DNA of 64,000 nucleotides from Glycomyces paridis. GTDB lineage: Bacteria; Actinomycetota; Actinomycetes; Mycobacteriales; Micromonosporaceae. The notes beneath the pieces were generated by a model, which saw only the letters and a list, made by a program, of their open reading frames with translations, made no database searches and was not told the origin of the DNA. Position 1 is the first letter of the stretch; every line of letters starts with the position of its first letter. The translations under genes and the position numbers were made by a program. Below are positions 19,539 to 29,217 of the stretch, piece after piece. Where the stretch lies: assembly GCF_004912155.1 (NCBI RefSeq), contig NZ_STGX01000015.1:59840-123839 (forward strand), given 5' to 3'.

Positions 19539-20675
19539 GTGTCGGTGTTCGCTCATGTTCGGCCCGCTCCCGCGGGGGCGCCTGCGGCGTGCGCCGGGCG
19601 CCTGGTGGAGGTCGACCGGTTCGAATGGCGCCTGGGCGAGGGCGGCGATCCCGCCGAGGTCGCCGCGGCGTTCTGCGCCCGATACACCGGACCGCACGAG
19701 GCGTCCGAGGGGTCGGTGTGCGGCGTCGCCGTGCTGGTGTCGGCCGCCGCGGGTGCGGTCATGGTCGGCGGCGCGAGCGGCGCCCCGACGCCGGCCCCTG
19801 CGGTCCCCGACCTCGCTCTGGTGGCGTTCGCGCACGGCCCGGCCGTACCCGCGCCCGCGCCCGGGCCGTTCACGGTCGGCCCTTGGCGGCCCTCGTGGAC
19901 CGGCGCCGACCACGCCAAAGCCGTGGTCGCCGTCCAGGAGGCCATCGGCCGCGGGCAGGTCTACGTCGCCAACGTCGTGGGGCACCGCAGCGCCCCTTGG
20001 GGCGGTGATCCGGGCGCGCTCGCCGCGGCCGTCGCCGCCGTCCCCGGCGCCGCGTGGGGCGGGGTCCTGACCGGCCGGGGCTGGCTCGTCGCCTCCGGTT
20101 CGCCCGAGTGCTTCCTCACCGCCGACGCCCTGAGCGTGACCGCGCGGCCGGTCAAGGGCACCGCCGAGGCCACCGAGGCGGGCCGGGCCGCGCTCACCGG
20201 GTCGGTCAAGGAACGCGCCGAGCACGTCATGATCGTCGACCTCGCCCGCAACGACCTCGCCCGCGTCGCCCGGCCCGGCACCGTCGCCGTCCCCGAACTG
20301 TTCGCGCTGCGCCGCTGGGCCGACCTGTGGCAGGCCGAGTCCACCGTCACCGCGGCGATCGCCGCGGGCACCGGACTGGCCGACCTGCTGCGCGCGACCT
20401 GCCCGCCCGGATCGGTCACCGGCACGCCCAAACTCGCCGTCCTCGACCTCGTCGGCGCCTTGGAGCCGGTCGGTCGCGGGCCCGCCATGGGCGCCTTCGG
20501 ATTCGTCACCGCAGATGAGGTGCGCCTGGGCGTCACCATCCGCACGCTCGCCCTTGACGCCGACCGCGCCCACCTGTGGGCCGGCGGCGGCATCACCTGG
20601 CGCTCCGAGCCCGAAGCCGAAGTGGCCGAAGCCGAAGCGAAAGCCGCCGCCGTCACCGCCGCGCTCGTCGCCTAG
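19539..20675 (+). CDS. pabB: aminodeoxychorismate synthase component I-like enzyme
   Basis: A 378-residue chorismate-utilising enzyme. Family landmarks are SGSPECFL, ARPVKGT near residue 205, EHVMIVDLARNDLARV, VTGTPKLA and the C-terminal GGGITWRSEP. Lys in P-V-KGT is the nucleophile of aminodeoxychorismate synthases, whereas anthranilate synthases have Ala, so folate (p-aminobenzoate) synthesis is favoured. It is shorter than E. coli PabB (453) with a reduced N-terminal part. Start is GTG 19539 (or 19545); no clear ribosome site. The last four bases overlap a convergent gene. Confidence 0.8.
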   Translation: MSVFAHVRPAPAGAPAACAGRLVEVDRFEWRLGEGGDPAEVAAAFCARYTGPHEASEGSVCGVAVLVSAAAGAVMVGGASGAPTPAPAVPDLALVAFAHGPAVPAPAPGPFTVGPWRPSWTGADHAKAVVAVQEAIGRGQVYVANVVGHRSAPWGGDPGALAAAVAAVPGAAWGGVLTGRGWLVASGSPECFLTADALSVTARPVKGTAEATEAGRAALTGSVKERAEHVMIVDLARNDLARVARPGTVAVPELFALRRWADLWQAESTVTAAIAAGTGLADLLRATCPPGSVTGTPKLAVLDLVGALEPVGRGPAMGAFGFVTADEVRLGVTIRTLALDADRAHLWAGGGITWRSEPEAEVAEAEAKAAAVTAALVA

Positions 20676-20923
20676 TCCCTGGCGGCCCGCCAGATCGCCA
20701 GCGTCTGCTCCTTCGCGCTCTCCCTGAGCCCCTCGGGCCACTCGGCCCGGTACAGCCGCAGCCGCGGCGTGGGGGAGTCGAGCTCGACCACGCACCCCAG
20801 CGCCATCGGCGGATCGGGGTGGACGCGCCGCAGCCAGACGGTGCCGGCATTGCCGTCGTCCCCGCTGACCTGAATGGTGCGATGCTCCAATTGGAACTGC
20901 CCTAGAATCTTCGGCTCGCTCAT
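20672..20923 (-). CDS. small conserved-looking protein of unknown function
   Basis: An 83-residue soluble protein, rich in Trp, Arg and Pro, with beta-strand-like segments (TIQVSGDDGNAGTVWLRRV, CVVELDSPTPRLRLYRAEWP). Not recognised. Its codon bias matches the neighbourhood, GTGAGGA precedes the ATG, and its stop overlaps that of pabB tail to tail, which favours a real gene. Confidence 0.6.
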   Translation of the reverse strand: MSEPKILGQFQLEHRTIQVSGDDGNAGTVWLRRVHPDPPMALGCVVELDSPTPRLRLYRAEWPEGLRESAKEQTLAIWRAARD

Positions 20924-21150
20924 GATCGAGTCCTCACCGTCCTTGTCCCACCGAGAAAGGGCGCGCGGCGGTGCGTGTCAGCGACGCCGCCGCGCGGGCC
21001 CGCATCAATCCTTCCCACCTCTGCGCAGCCGTGTCAATACCCGGCCCGACACCTGGGCGGGTGAAACGACCCGACCGGTCCATTGCGGAGGACACCCTGA
21101 CGGCCACCGAACCCCCGCCGCACCCGTGCGCGTGTGCCAAGCTTGCAGAC

Positions 21151-21519
21151 GTGAGCGACAACGAGGAATTCCGCGACATAGCCGAAGCCGCCTTCGACCT
21201 GGCCCGCGCCGGCGAGACCGAACGACTCCTGCGGTTCGTCGAGGCCGGCCTGCCGGTCGACCTCGTCAACGGCTCGGGCGACACCCTGCTCATGCTCGCG
21301 GCCTACCACGGCCACGCCGCCACCGTCACCGCGCTCGCCGCCGCCGGCGCCGACGTCGACCGCCGCAACGACCGCGACCAGTCGCCCCTGGCCGGCGCCG
21401 TCTTCAAAGACTTCGGCGAGGTCGTCGCGGCCCTGCTCGCTGCCGGCGCCGACCCCGACGCCGGCACGCCCTCGGCCCGCCAGATCGCCGCCATGTTCGA
21501 CCGCGACGCCTTCGCCTGA
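21151..21519 (+). CDS. ankyrin-repeat protein
   Basis: A 122-residue protein of about three ankyrin repeats (DTLLMLAAYHGHAATVTALAAAGADVD, then QSPLAGAVFKDFGEVVAALLAAGADPD). Small bacterial ankyrin proteins of this type mediate protein contacts; the partner is unknown. GTG at 21151 is the first suitable start; no clear ribosome site. It converges on the LysR gene with a 7-base gap. Confidence 0.8.
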   Translation: MSDNEEFRDIAEAAFDLARAGETERLLRFVEAGLPVDLVNGSGDTLLMLAAYHGHAATVTALAAAGADVDRRNDRDQSPLAGAVFKDFGEVVAALLAAGADPDAGTPSARQIAAMFDRDAFA

Positions 21520-21526
21520 GAGCGCC

Positions 21527-22459
21527 TCAGACCGAACGCATCCCCTCCGGCAGGCGCCCCCACGCGTGCAGGTCCGTCAAATGCGCCTCCAGGCTCGCCG
21601 CGAACGCCGCCGCCGCCTTCGTCGGCGGCGACTCCCGCCGCGACGCCAGAGCGATCGTGCGGCTGGCCCCCGGCGGCGCGATCGGGGTCGCCCGCAGCCC
21701 CGGACGGCCCGCCGCGATCATCGCCGGCAGCAACGCGATGCCCAGCCCCGCCTCCACCAGGCTCGCCACCGCGTCCGTCGCACCCCCGTCGACGCCCGTA
21801 CGCGGACTGAACCCCGCCGCCTCGCACGTCGTGATCGTCAAGTCCCGCAGGTCGTAGCCGTGCGCGGGCAGCACGAACGCCTGCTCGCGCAACTGCGGCA
21901 ACCCTATGAACGCCTGCCGCGTCAACGGCGGCAGATGCGAGGCCGAAGCGACCACGAGCGCCTCGGCCAGGAGCGGGCGCACCGTCAGACCCGTCGCGTC
22001 GGCCTTGTCGCCGATCGTGAACGCCAGATCCAGGTCCCCGGCGCTCAGCCGCTCGGTCAACGGCCCCGACCCGTCCTCGGTCAACGTCACCGTCACCCCC
22101 GGATGCGTCTCCAGGTACCGCGTCAGCAGCGGCGCGATGAGCCACGAGCACAGACTCGGCGTCGCCCCCAGACGCAGGTGCCCGGCCCGCACTGCCAGCA
22201 CGTCGTCGATGTCGGCGCGCGCGGCCGCATGTGCCGCGGTGATCCGCCGCGCGTGCGGCAGCAGCGTCTGCCCCGCGTCCGTCAACTCGATGCGCCCCCG
22301 CGACCGCGTGAGCAGCGGCGCCCCCAGTTCCGTTTCCAGCGACTGGATCTGCTTGCTCAATGACGGTTGTGTCACACCCAGTTCATCGGCCGCCTGAGTG
22401 AAATGTCGGGTTTTCGCGACGGTGAGGAACGCCTGAAGCTGCTGCGGACGCATTACCAT
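21527..22459 (-). CDS. LysR-family regulator divergent from sdhCAB
   Basis: A 310-residue regulator: N-terminal winged helix (LQAFLTVAKTRHFTQAADELGVTQPSLSKQIQSLE) and a LysR substrate-binding domain from about residue 90. It is divergent from the succinate dehydrogenase operon with only 71 bases between them, a placement also seen in streptomycetes, so control of sdh is the best guess. Ligand unknown. Starts at ATG 22459, with a second in-frame ATG two codons in. Confidence 0.88.
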   Translation of the reverse strand: MVMRPQQLQAFLTVAKTRHFTQAADELGVTQPSLSKQIQSLETELGAPLLTRSRGRIELTDAGQTLLPHARRITAAHAAARADIDDVLAVRAGHLRLGATPSLCSWLIAPLLTRYLETHPGVTVTLTEDGSGPLTERLSAGDLDLAFTIGDKADATGLTVRPLLAEALVVASASHLPPLTRQAFIGLPQLREQAFVLPAHGYDLRDLTITTCEAAGFSPRTGVDGGATDAVASLVEAGLGIALLPAMIAAGRPGLRATPIAPPGASRTIALASRRESPPTKAAAAFAASLEAHLTDLHAWGRLPEGMRSV

Positions 22460-22530
22460 AACGTAACGGCATGGAACGGCGATCCGCCATGAATTGGACC
22501 GGTGACGCCTGTCGCGTCTAGCCTCTGGGC

Positions 22531-23265
22531 GTGTCTACGGATCTGCAATCGCGCACCGCCGCGCCCAAGGCGGCCCGCCCCGCCCCCTGGAAGCCGTGGC
22601 GTTCCAACATCGGCCTCAAGATCGCCATGGCCGTCTCCGGCGTCCTCATGGTCCTGTTCATCATCGCCCACATGGCCGGGAACCTCCACGTCTTCGAAGG
22701 CCGCGAGGAGATGAACGCCTACGCCGCCGGACTGCGCTCCTTCGGCGCCCCGCTCCTGCCCCACGAGAGCCTCCTGTGGGTCATGCGCATCGGCCTCGTC
22801 GCCTCCATCGCCGTCCACATCGGCGCCCTCATCGCACTCTCCCGGCGCGCCCACCACGCCCGCCCCGTCCGCTACGCCCACCGCCACAAGGCCAAGGGCG
22901 AATCCCCCAACGCCTACGGCATCATGCGCTTCGGCGGCATCGTCATCTTCCTGTTCGTCATCTGGCACCTGCTGGACCTCACCTGGCGCACCGTCAACCC
23001 CGTCAAGGACGCCCACGACGCCTACGGCGCCGTCATGGCCACCTTCGACCCCGACCGGTGGCCCGTCACCGTCTTCTACCTCCTGGCGCTGACCGCACTC
23101 GGCCTGCACCTGCGCCACGGCATCTGGTCTGCGGTGCAGACCATCGCCGGGCCGAACACCAAGTGGCGCAAGCGGACCCAGGCGATCGCCCTGGCCGTCG
23201 CCGTCCTCATCGTGGCCGGGTTCGCCATCGTGCCCCTGGCCGTCACCTTCGGAGTGGTGAGCTGA
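22531..23265 (+). CDS. sdhC: succinate dehydrogenase cytochrome b subunit
   Basis: A 244-residue, five-helix membrane anchor of the type B (single-anchor, di-haem) succinate:quinone oxidoreductases. Candidate haem-ligand histidines sit in [32 protein letters not shown] and LHLRHGIW. It passes electrons from the SdhB clusters to menaquinone. Begins with GTG at 22531 and is followed one base later by sdhA. Confidence 0.93.
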   Translation: MSTDLQSRTAAPKAARPAPWKPWRSNIGLKIAMAVSGVLMVLFIIAHMAGNLHVFEGREEMNAYAAGLRSFGAPLLPHESLLWVMRIGLVASIAVHIGALIALSRRAHHARPVRYAHRHKAKGESPNAYGIMRFGGIVIFLFVIWHLLDLTWRTVNPVKDAHDAYGAVMATFDPDRWPVTVFYLLALTALGLHLRHGIWSAVQTIAGPNTKWRKRTQAIALAVAVLIVAGFAIVPLAVTFGVVS

Positions 23266-23266
23266 C

Positions 23267-25200
<1,934 letters not shown>

Positions 25201-25204
<4 letters not shown>

Positions 25205-25947
25205 AGCTGTCTCTGCGCATCTGGCGCCAGCCCGACGCCGACACCAAGGGCCAGATGGTGCCCTACGAGATCGAGGGCGTCTCCGAGGACGCCTCGTTCC
25301 TGGAGATGCTCGACGTCCTCAACGAGCACCTCATCGCCGAGGGCAAGGACCCGGTCGCGTTCGACCACGACTGCCGCGAGGGCATCTGCGGCGCCTGCTC
25401 CCTGGTCATCGACGGCCAGCCGCACGGCCCCCAGGCCGCGACCACGACCTGCCAGCTCCACATGCGGCGCTACAAGGACGGCGACTCCATCGACATCGAG
25501 CCCTGGCGCGCCGGAGCGTTCCCGGTGATCAAGGACCTCGTGGTCGACCGCTCCGCCTTCGACCGCATCATCCAGGCCGGCGGCTACATCTCCGCGCCCA
25601 CCGGCACGGCCCCCGAGGCCCACTCGGTGCCGATCCCCAAGCAGGACGCCGACGCGGCCTTCAACGCGGCGGCCTGCATCGGCTGCGGCGCCTGCGTCGC
25701 GGCCTGCCCGAACGGGTCGGGAATGCTCTTCATGGGCGCGAAAGTCTCGCATCTGAGCCTGATGCCGCAAGGCCAGCCCGAGCGGCGCACGCGCGTGCTC
25801 GGCATGGTCGCCGAGCATGACGCCTCCGGCTTCGGCGGGTGCACCAACCAAGGCGAGTGCGCCGCGGCGTGCCCGAAGGAGATCGGTCTCGACGTGATCG
25901 GCAAGCTCAACCGGGACTTCCGCAAGGCCGCGGTCCGCGCGGCATAG
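25201..25947 (+). CDS. sdhB: succinate dehydrogenase iron-sulfur subunit
   Basis: A 248-residue subunit with three cluster motifs: the ferredoxin-type [15 protein letters not shown], then C-x2-C-x2-C-x3-C ([13 protein letters not shown]) and the C-terminal C-x5-C-x3-C ([14 protein letters not shown]). It conducts electrons from FAD to the haem subunit. GTG at 25201 overlaps the sdhA stop. It ends the sdhCAB operon and is followed by a strong stem-loop. Confidence 0.95.
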
Positions 25948-25960
25948 GAACCTCGCAACG

Positions 25961-25993
25961 CGTTCGGCCCCAGGCTTCGCCTGGGGCCGAACG
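25961..25993 (+). terminator. terminator of the sdhCAB operon
   Basis: A perfect 15-bp stem (25961-25975 / 25979-25993) with a TTC loop starts 13 bases after the sdhB stop. No T-tract follows, as is common in high-GC actinomycetes. Confidence 0.75.
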
Positions 25994-25995
25994 TC

Positions 25996-26141
25996 GTACC
26001 ATCCCCGCGCCGGCGGGGAACACATCCGGTCGCCCAAGTCGAAGAGGTTGCCCGGCTCATCCCCGCGTGCGCGCGGAAGGGGCCCCCGGACTCGCATCCG
26101 AAGGCCCCTCGATTCCGCTGCCCCGCGTGAGCGGGGAGACC
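25996..26141. CRISPR. degenerate type I-E-like CRISPR mini-array, three repeats, no cas genes
   Basis: Three 28-base units at 25996-26023, 26054-26081 and 26114-26141 share a CCCCGCG core, with core-to-core spacings of 58 and 60 bases. The first ends in GGCGGGGAACAC and the second begins GGCTCATCCCCGCG, both matching the palindromic repeats of actinobacterial and enterobacterial type I-E arrays. Units 1 and 3 keep a perfect CCCCGC/GCGGGG stem. Intervening spacers are 30 and 32 bases. The repeats differ at several positions, so this looks like a decayed remnant rather than an active array. Confidence 0.55.
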
Positions 26142-26256
26142 CCATGAGGCGGGTTCGGTCCCACGTGAGCAGGACAGGACCGCCCTATGTAAACAACGAC
26201 TCGCGGGCCGCCAGGTCGCGCCGCTTGACGGTGACCCGCGTCTCTTCTCCGGACCG

Positions 26257-26287
26257 TTGCGGCTGACGCTGCGGCAGCCAATACCGT
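26257..26287 (+). promoter_or_regulatory. MerR-type promoter with 19-bp spacer and internal dyad
   Basis: TTGCGG (26257-26262) and TACCGT (26282-26287) are separated by 19 bases, and the spacer holds GGCTGACGCTGCGGCAGCC (26261-26279), a 9-bp dyad with one mismatch about a single central base. This is the standard geometry of MerR-activated promoters and lies just before a TipA-type MerR gene, so autoregulation is very likely. Confidence 0.75.
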
Positions 26288-26318
26288 CGAGGGCGCACCG
26301 ACGAACGAGAGGACTCCG

Positions 26319-27077
26319 ATGCGCACCTGGCCGACCGCCGAGGTCGCCCGCATGGCGGGCGTCTCGGCGCGCACCCTGCGCCACTACGACGCCATCGGGC
26401 TTCTGACGCCCGCCGAGACCGGCCACGGCGGTCTGCGCCGCTACGGCCGGTCCGAGCTCCTGCGCCTCCAGCAGATCCTCCTGCTCAAGCGCCTGGGCCT
26501 GCGGCTGGACACCATCGCCGACGTCCTCGAAGGCGACCTCGACCGCATCGAGGCGCTCAAACGGCACGCCGCAGGCCTCGCTGAGGAGCGCCGGCGGCTC
26601 GAACGGCTCGCCGCCACCGTCGACGCGACCATCCGCCAACTCGAAGGAGGACCTCCGATGACCCCCGAGACCTGGTTCGACGGACTCGACCCCGCCACCG
26701 AAGCGGCCCACCGCGCCGAGGCCCGCAGCCGCTGGGGCCAGGCCGTGGTCGAACGCGCCTGGACCGTGCTCCAGGAATTGCGCCCCGAAGAGCGCCGGGC
26801 GATCCCGGCCGAATTCGACGCGATCAACGCCCGCCTCCAGACCCTGCGCGACGCCGGCGCGGCGCCCGACGACGACGCCGTCCAGACCGTCGTCGCCGAC
26901 CACTACCGCCTCGTCGCCCGCCACTGGGACTCACAGCCCGGCGCCGAGGCCTACAAGGGACTCGCCGCCCTCTACACCGAGGACCCCCGCTTCGCCGACA
27001 CCTACGACCAGGTCGCCGACGGCTTCGCCGCTTACCTCGCGGAAGCCATACGCCACTGGGCCGACACGCACCTCTGA
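26319..27077 (+). CDS. MerR-family regulator with TipAS drug-recognition domain
   Basis: A 252-residue protein: winged helix (TAEVARMAGVSARTLRHYDAIGLLTPAE) and coiled dimer helix to about residue 110, then a C-terminal domain with the TipAS pattern (AVVERAWTVLQEL, DDAVQTVVADHYRLVARHW, ALYTEDPRFADTYDQVADGFAAYLAEAIRHWA). TipAL of Streptomyces binds thiopeptides and other drugs and activates its own promoter. Ligand here is unknown. A TipAS-only product could start internally at ATG 26658, which follows GAAGGAGGACCTCCG, as happens in tipA. Confidence 0.88.
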   Translation: MRTWPTAEVARMAGVSARTLRHYDAIGLLTPAETGHGGLRRYGRSELLRLQQILLLKRLGLRLDTIADVLEGDLDRIEALKRHAAGLAEERRRLERLAATVDATIRQLEGGPPMTPETWFDGLDPATEAAHRAEARSRWGQAVVERAWTVLQELRPEERRAIPAEFDAINARLQTLRDAGAAPDDDAVQTVVADHYRLVARHWDSQPGAEAYKGLAALYTEDPRFADTYDQVADGFAAYLAEAIRHWADTHL

Positions 27078-27099
27078 GACCGCACCGCCGCCGCCCCGC
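27076..27099. repeat. 24-bp direct repeat, left copy
   Basis: Identical to 27475-27498. The two copies flank the antitoxin-like gene, at the end of the MerR gene and just upstream of the prenyl synthase gene. Confidence 0.8.
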
Positions 27100-27130
27100 A
27101 CGGTCAGAGCCGTGCGCTACAACTGTGTGC

Positions 27131-27352
27131 ATGACTCGGCACAACATCCATGTCAGCGATCAGGTCTGGCAGATCGCGGCGGAATCGGGCGATGCCAGTG
27201 CCTACATCGAGGCGGCGGTAAAGGCTCGTCACCTCAAGGAGCTTCGCGACGGCGGAAACACCATCGTCGGCGCCATGCCGCAGACGGACGTCGACGACTG
27301 GACGAACCTGGGCATGTCCAGCGCCGATGACGCCCGTGAGGGCCGGAAGTGA
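27131..27352 (+). CDS. small orphan antitoxin-like protein
   Basis: A 73-residue protein beginning TRHNIHVSDQVWQIAAESGDASAYIEAAV, which resembles a ribbon-helix-helix or VapB-type DNA-binding head, followed by a charged, probably disordered tail ending DDAREGRK. It looks leaderless: TACAACT ends six bases before the ATG. The stop overlaps a GTG (GTGA), the usual antitoxin-toxin junction, but no intact toxin follows. The gene lies between 24-bp direct repeats, suggesting it came in as a cassette. Family assignment is tentative. Confidence 0.5.
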   Translation: MTRHNIHVSDQVWQIAAESGDASAYIEAAVKARHLKELRDGGNTIVGAMPQTDVDDWTNLGMSSADDAREGRK

Positions 27353-27465
27353 GTCACTCCCCGCTTCACCCTGATCGCCGGTCTGCTGACCCACCGTGTG
27401 GGCGAGGTCGAAAGCGCGCCGCTGTTCGCGGCGCGCTTCGCGATCGAGGGTCACTTCGGTTTCTA
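27349..27465 (+). pseudogene. possible toxin remnant after the antitoxin-like gene
   Basis: From the overlapping GTG at 27349, one frame switch would give a short peptide with protein-like composition (RFTLIAGLLTHRVGEVE ... FAIEGHFGF) ending at a TAG near 27465. No intact frame exists and no domain is recognised. Reported only because its position fits a broken toxin partner. Confidence 0.2.
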
Positions 27466-27474
27466 GGTCCGTGA

Positions 27475-27498
27475 GAGACCGCACCGCCGCCGCCCCGC
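27475..27498. repeat. 24-bp direct repeat, right copy
   Basis: Identical to 27076-27099 and 399 bases away. It sits 22 bases upstream of the prenyl synthase ATG. Confidence 0.8.
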
Positions 27499-27519
27499 GC
27501 GACCGATAGGCTCGGGCGC

Positions 27520-28287
27520 ATGGACGCTCCCGCCTGGGTCTACCGGATGTACGCGAACCGGCTGCGGCGCAGCCTCAAAGGCGCGGACCTGCCGCGGCAC
27601 GTGGCCGTGGCGATGGACGGGAACCGGCGCTGGGCCCGGCAGCAGGGCCATGCCGATCCCGGTGTGGGCCACCGTTACGGCGCCGAGCACCTCGACACGC
27701 TCCTGGGCTGGTGCGCGGGCATCGACATCGACCACGTCACCGTCTACGTCGCCTCCAACGACAACCTCACCAAGCGCGACGGCGGCGAGATCGCCCATCT
27801 CATGGACATGATCGAGCAGATCGTGGCCGAACGCCTCATGCGATCGGGCAACCCCTGGCGCCTCCACATCGCCGGGAGCCTCGAACACCTGCCCGAGACG
27901 ACCGCGCACGCGCTCAAGACCGCCCTGGAGGCCACCGCGGACCGCACCGGCGGGCACCTGACCGTCGCCATCGGCTACGACGGCCAGGCCGAGATCGTCG
28001 ACGCCGTCCGCTCGCTCCTGGAGGCCGAAGCCGCGCAGGGCACCGGCATCGACGAACTCGCCGAGCGCCTCACCGCCGCCGACATCGGCGCCCACCGGTA
28101 CACCCCGGACCTGCCCGAGGCCGACCTCATCATCCGCACCAGCGGCGAGCGGCGCCTCTCCAGCTTCCTGCTGTGGCAGTCGGCGCGCGCCGAACTGTAC
28201 TTCTGCGACGTGTACTGGCCGGGCTTTCGCCACGTCGACTTCCTGCGCGCCCTGCGCGACTACGCGAAGCGGCGCGCGAGCGCCTGA
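27520..28287 (+). CDS. uppS: short-chain Z-isoprenyl diphosphate synthase
   Basis: A 255-residue cis-prenyltransferase. The catalytic Asp33 is in AVAMDGNRRWARQQG and the C-terminal family signature RTSGERRLSSFLLWQSARAELYF is intact. It condenses isopentenyl diphosphate onto allylic primers; the sequence resembles the Rv1086-type Z-farnesyl synthases of actinobacteria, which feed decaprenyl phosphate synthesis, more than classical UppS. Its stop abuts the convergent cupin gene with no gap. Confidence 0.88.
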   Translation: MDAPAWVYRMYANRLRRSLKGADLPRHVAVAMDGNRRWARQQGHADPGVGHRYGAEHLDTLLGWCAGIDIDHVTVYVASNDNLTKRDGGEIAHLMDMIEQIVAERLMRSGNPWRLHIAGSLEHLPETTAHALKTALEATADRTGGHLTVAIGYDGQAEIVDAVRSLLEAEAAQGTGIDELAERLTAADIGAHRYTPDLPEADLIIRTSGERRLSSFLLWQSARAELYFCDVYWPGFRHVDFLRALRDYAKRRASA

Positions 28288-28659
28288 TCAGGCCGTCCAC
28301 GGCGGGGCCACCGGCTCGCCGCCGGGCAGGCGGGCGCTCATGCCCGCCGGTCCGGTCACGATCGCGGCGAACCCCTCGGGCCCGGGCGTGAACCGGCGGG
28401 CGACGTCGGCGGGGACGACGACGGTGTCGCCCGCGCCGAGCTCGGCCGCGTCCTCCGCCACTTCGACGCGGGCCGTGCCCGCGGTGAGGGTCCAGACCTG
28501 CTCAGCGTCGATGTGGTGCACGGGGCCCTGCGTCCCGGCGGCGGCCTCGACCCGCCAGAGCGGCCGCTCGGCGCCGCCGAGCGCGGGGGAGGCGAGGGTG
28601 GTCATGACGGCCGCGGGGGTCTCGGTGCGGCGGGTCTCGGCACTGCGAACGATGCGCAT
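28288..28659 (-). CDS. cupin-domain protein
   Basis: A 123-residue single cupin barrel. The first motif is GPVHHIDAEQVWTLTAGTARVEV and the second region DTVVVPADVARRFTPG; some of the metal-binding histidines are present (HH, then no clear His in motif 2). AGGAG precedes the ATG at 28659 by eight bases; an upstream in-frame start lacks this. It is divergent from a MarR regulator across a palindromic operator, so it is probably the regulated target. Confidence 0.8.
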   Translation of the reverse strand: MRIVRSAETRRTETPAAVMTTLASPALGGAERPLWRVEAAAGTQGPVHHIDAEQVWTLTAGTARVEVAEDAAELGAGDTVVVPADVARRFTPGPEGFAAIVTGPAGMSARLPGGEPVAPPWTA

Positions 28660-28686
28660 GGCGCGTACTCCTAAGATGGACAACAT

Positions 28687-28706
28687 GGTTACCCATATAG
28701 TAAACC
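28687..28706. promoter_or_regulatory. MarR operator between cupin and marR genes
   Basis: GGTTACCCATATAGTAAACC has TTAC/GTAA arms around a seven-base AT-rich centre and overlaps a TATAGT -10-like element. It lies between the two divergent starts, as expected for a MarR autoregulatory site. Confidence 0.55.
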
Positions 28707-28736
28707 TGGTTGTCGATCTTGGTCGGGCGGGTCCCC

Positions 28737-29210
28737 GTGTCTGAGGCGACCCCCGGCTACGAGCTGCCGCTGCGCCTGTTCGCGGCCTTCCGCGCCGCCA
28801 TCGACGAGGTCCACGCCGAACTCGCCCGCCGAGGTCACCCCGACGTGCGCCCCATGCACGGCTTCGTATTCCAGGCCATCGGCACCGACGGCACCACCGC
28901 CGTCGACCTCGCCGCGCGCCTGGGCGTCACCAAGCAGGCCGCGGGCAAGACCATCGCCGCCCTCGAACGCCAGGGCTACGTCGAACGCGCCGCCGACCCC
29001 GGCGACGCCCGCCGCAAGACCGTGCGCCTGACCGCCCGCGGCGTCGAGGTCCTCGCGCTCTCGGCCCGCGTGTTCGACCAGGTCCAGGACCGCTGGGCCG
29101 CCGTCATCGGCGCCGACCGCCTCGCCGCCCTCCACACCGACCTCGCCGCCGTCGCACCCGGCGAACTCTTCCGCCTCGACGCCCCCGGCTGGTTCGGCGC
29201 CGACCGCTGA
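28737..29210 (+). CDS. MarR-family regulator
   Basis: A 157-residue winged-helix regulator: recognition region TTAVDLAARLGVTKQAAGKTIAALERQGYVERAADPGDARRKTVRLTARG, including the wing D-x-R-x-K-x-V. Start GTG 28737; upstream TTG would add nine residues. Divergent from the cupin gene. No Cys sensor is evident. The ligand is unknown. Confidence 0.87.
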   Translation: MSEATPGYELPLRLFAAFRAAIDEVHAELARRGHPDVRPMHGFVFQAIGTDGTTAVDLAARLGVTKQAAGKTIAALERQGYVERAADPGDARRKTVRLTARGVEVLALSARVFDQVQDRWAAVIGADRLAALHTDLAAVAPGELFRLDAPGWFGADR

Positions 29211-29217
29211 ACCGCGC

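Noticed and set aside
22460..22530. Possible T-N11-A LysR box between the LysR gene and sdhC
   Set aside because: Several weak candidates and none with clear dyad symmetry; position alone is not enough.
27124..27135. A 12-base string TGTGTGCATGAC shared with the start of the coiled-coil gene at 58051-58062 (other strand)
   Set aside because: Both contain the start codon, but chance 12-base matches are expected by the hundreds in a window this size.
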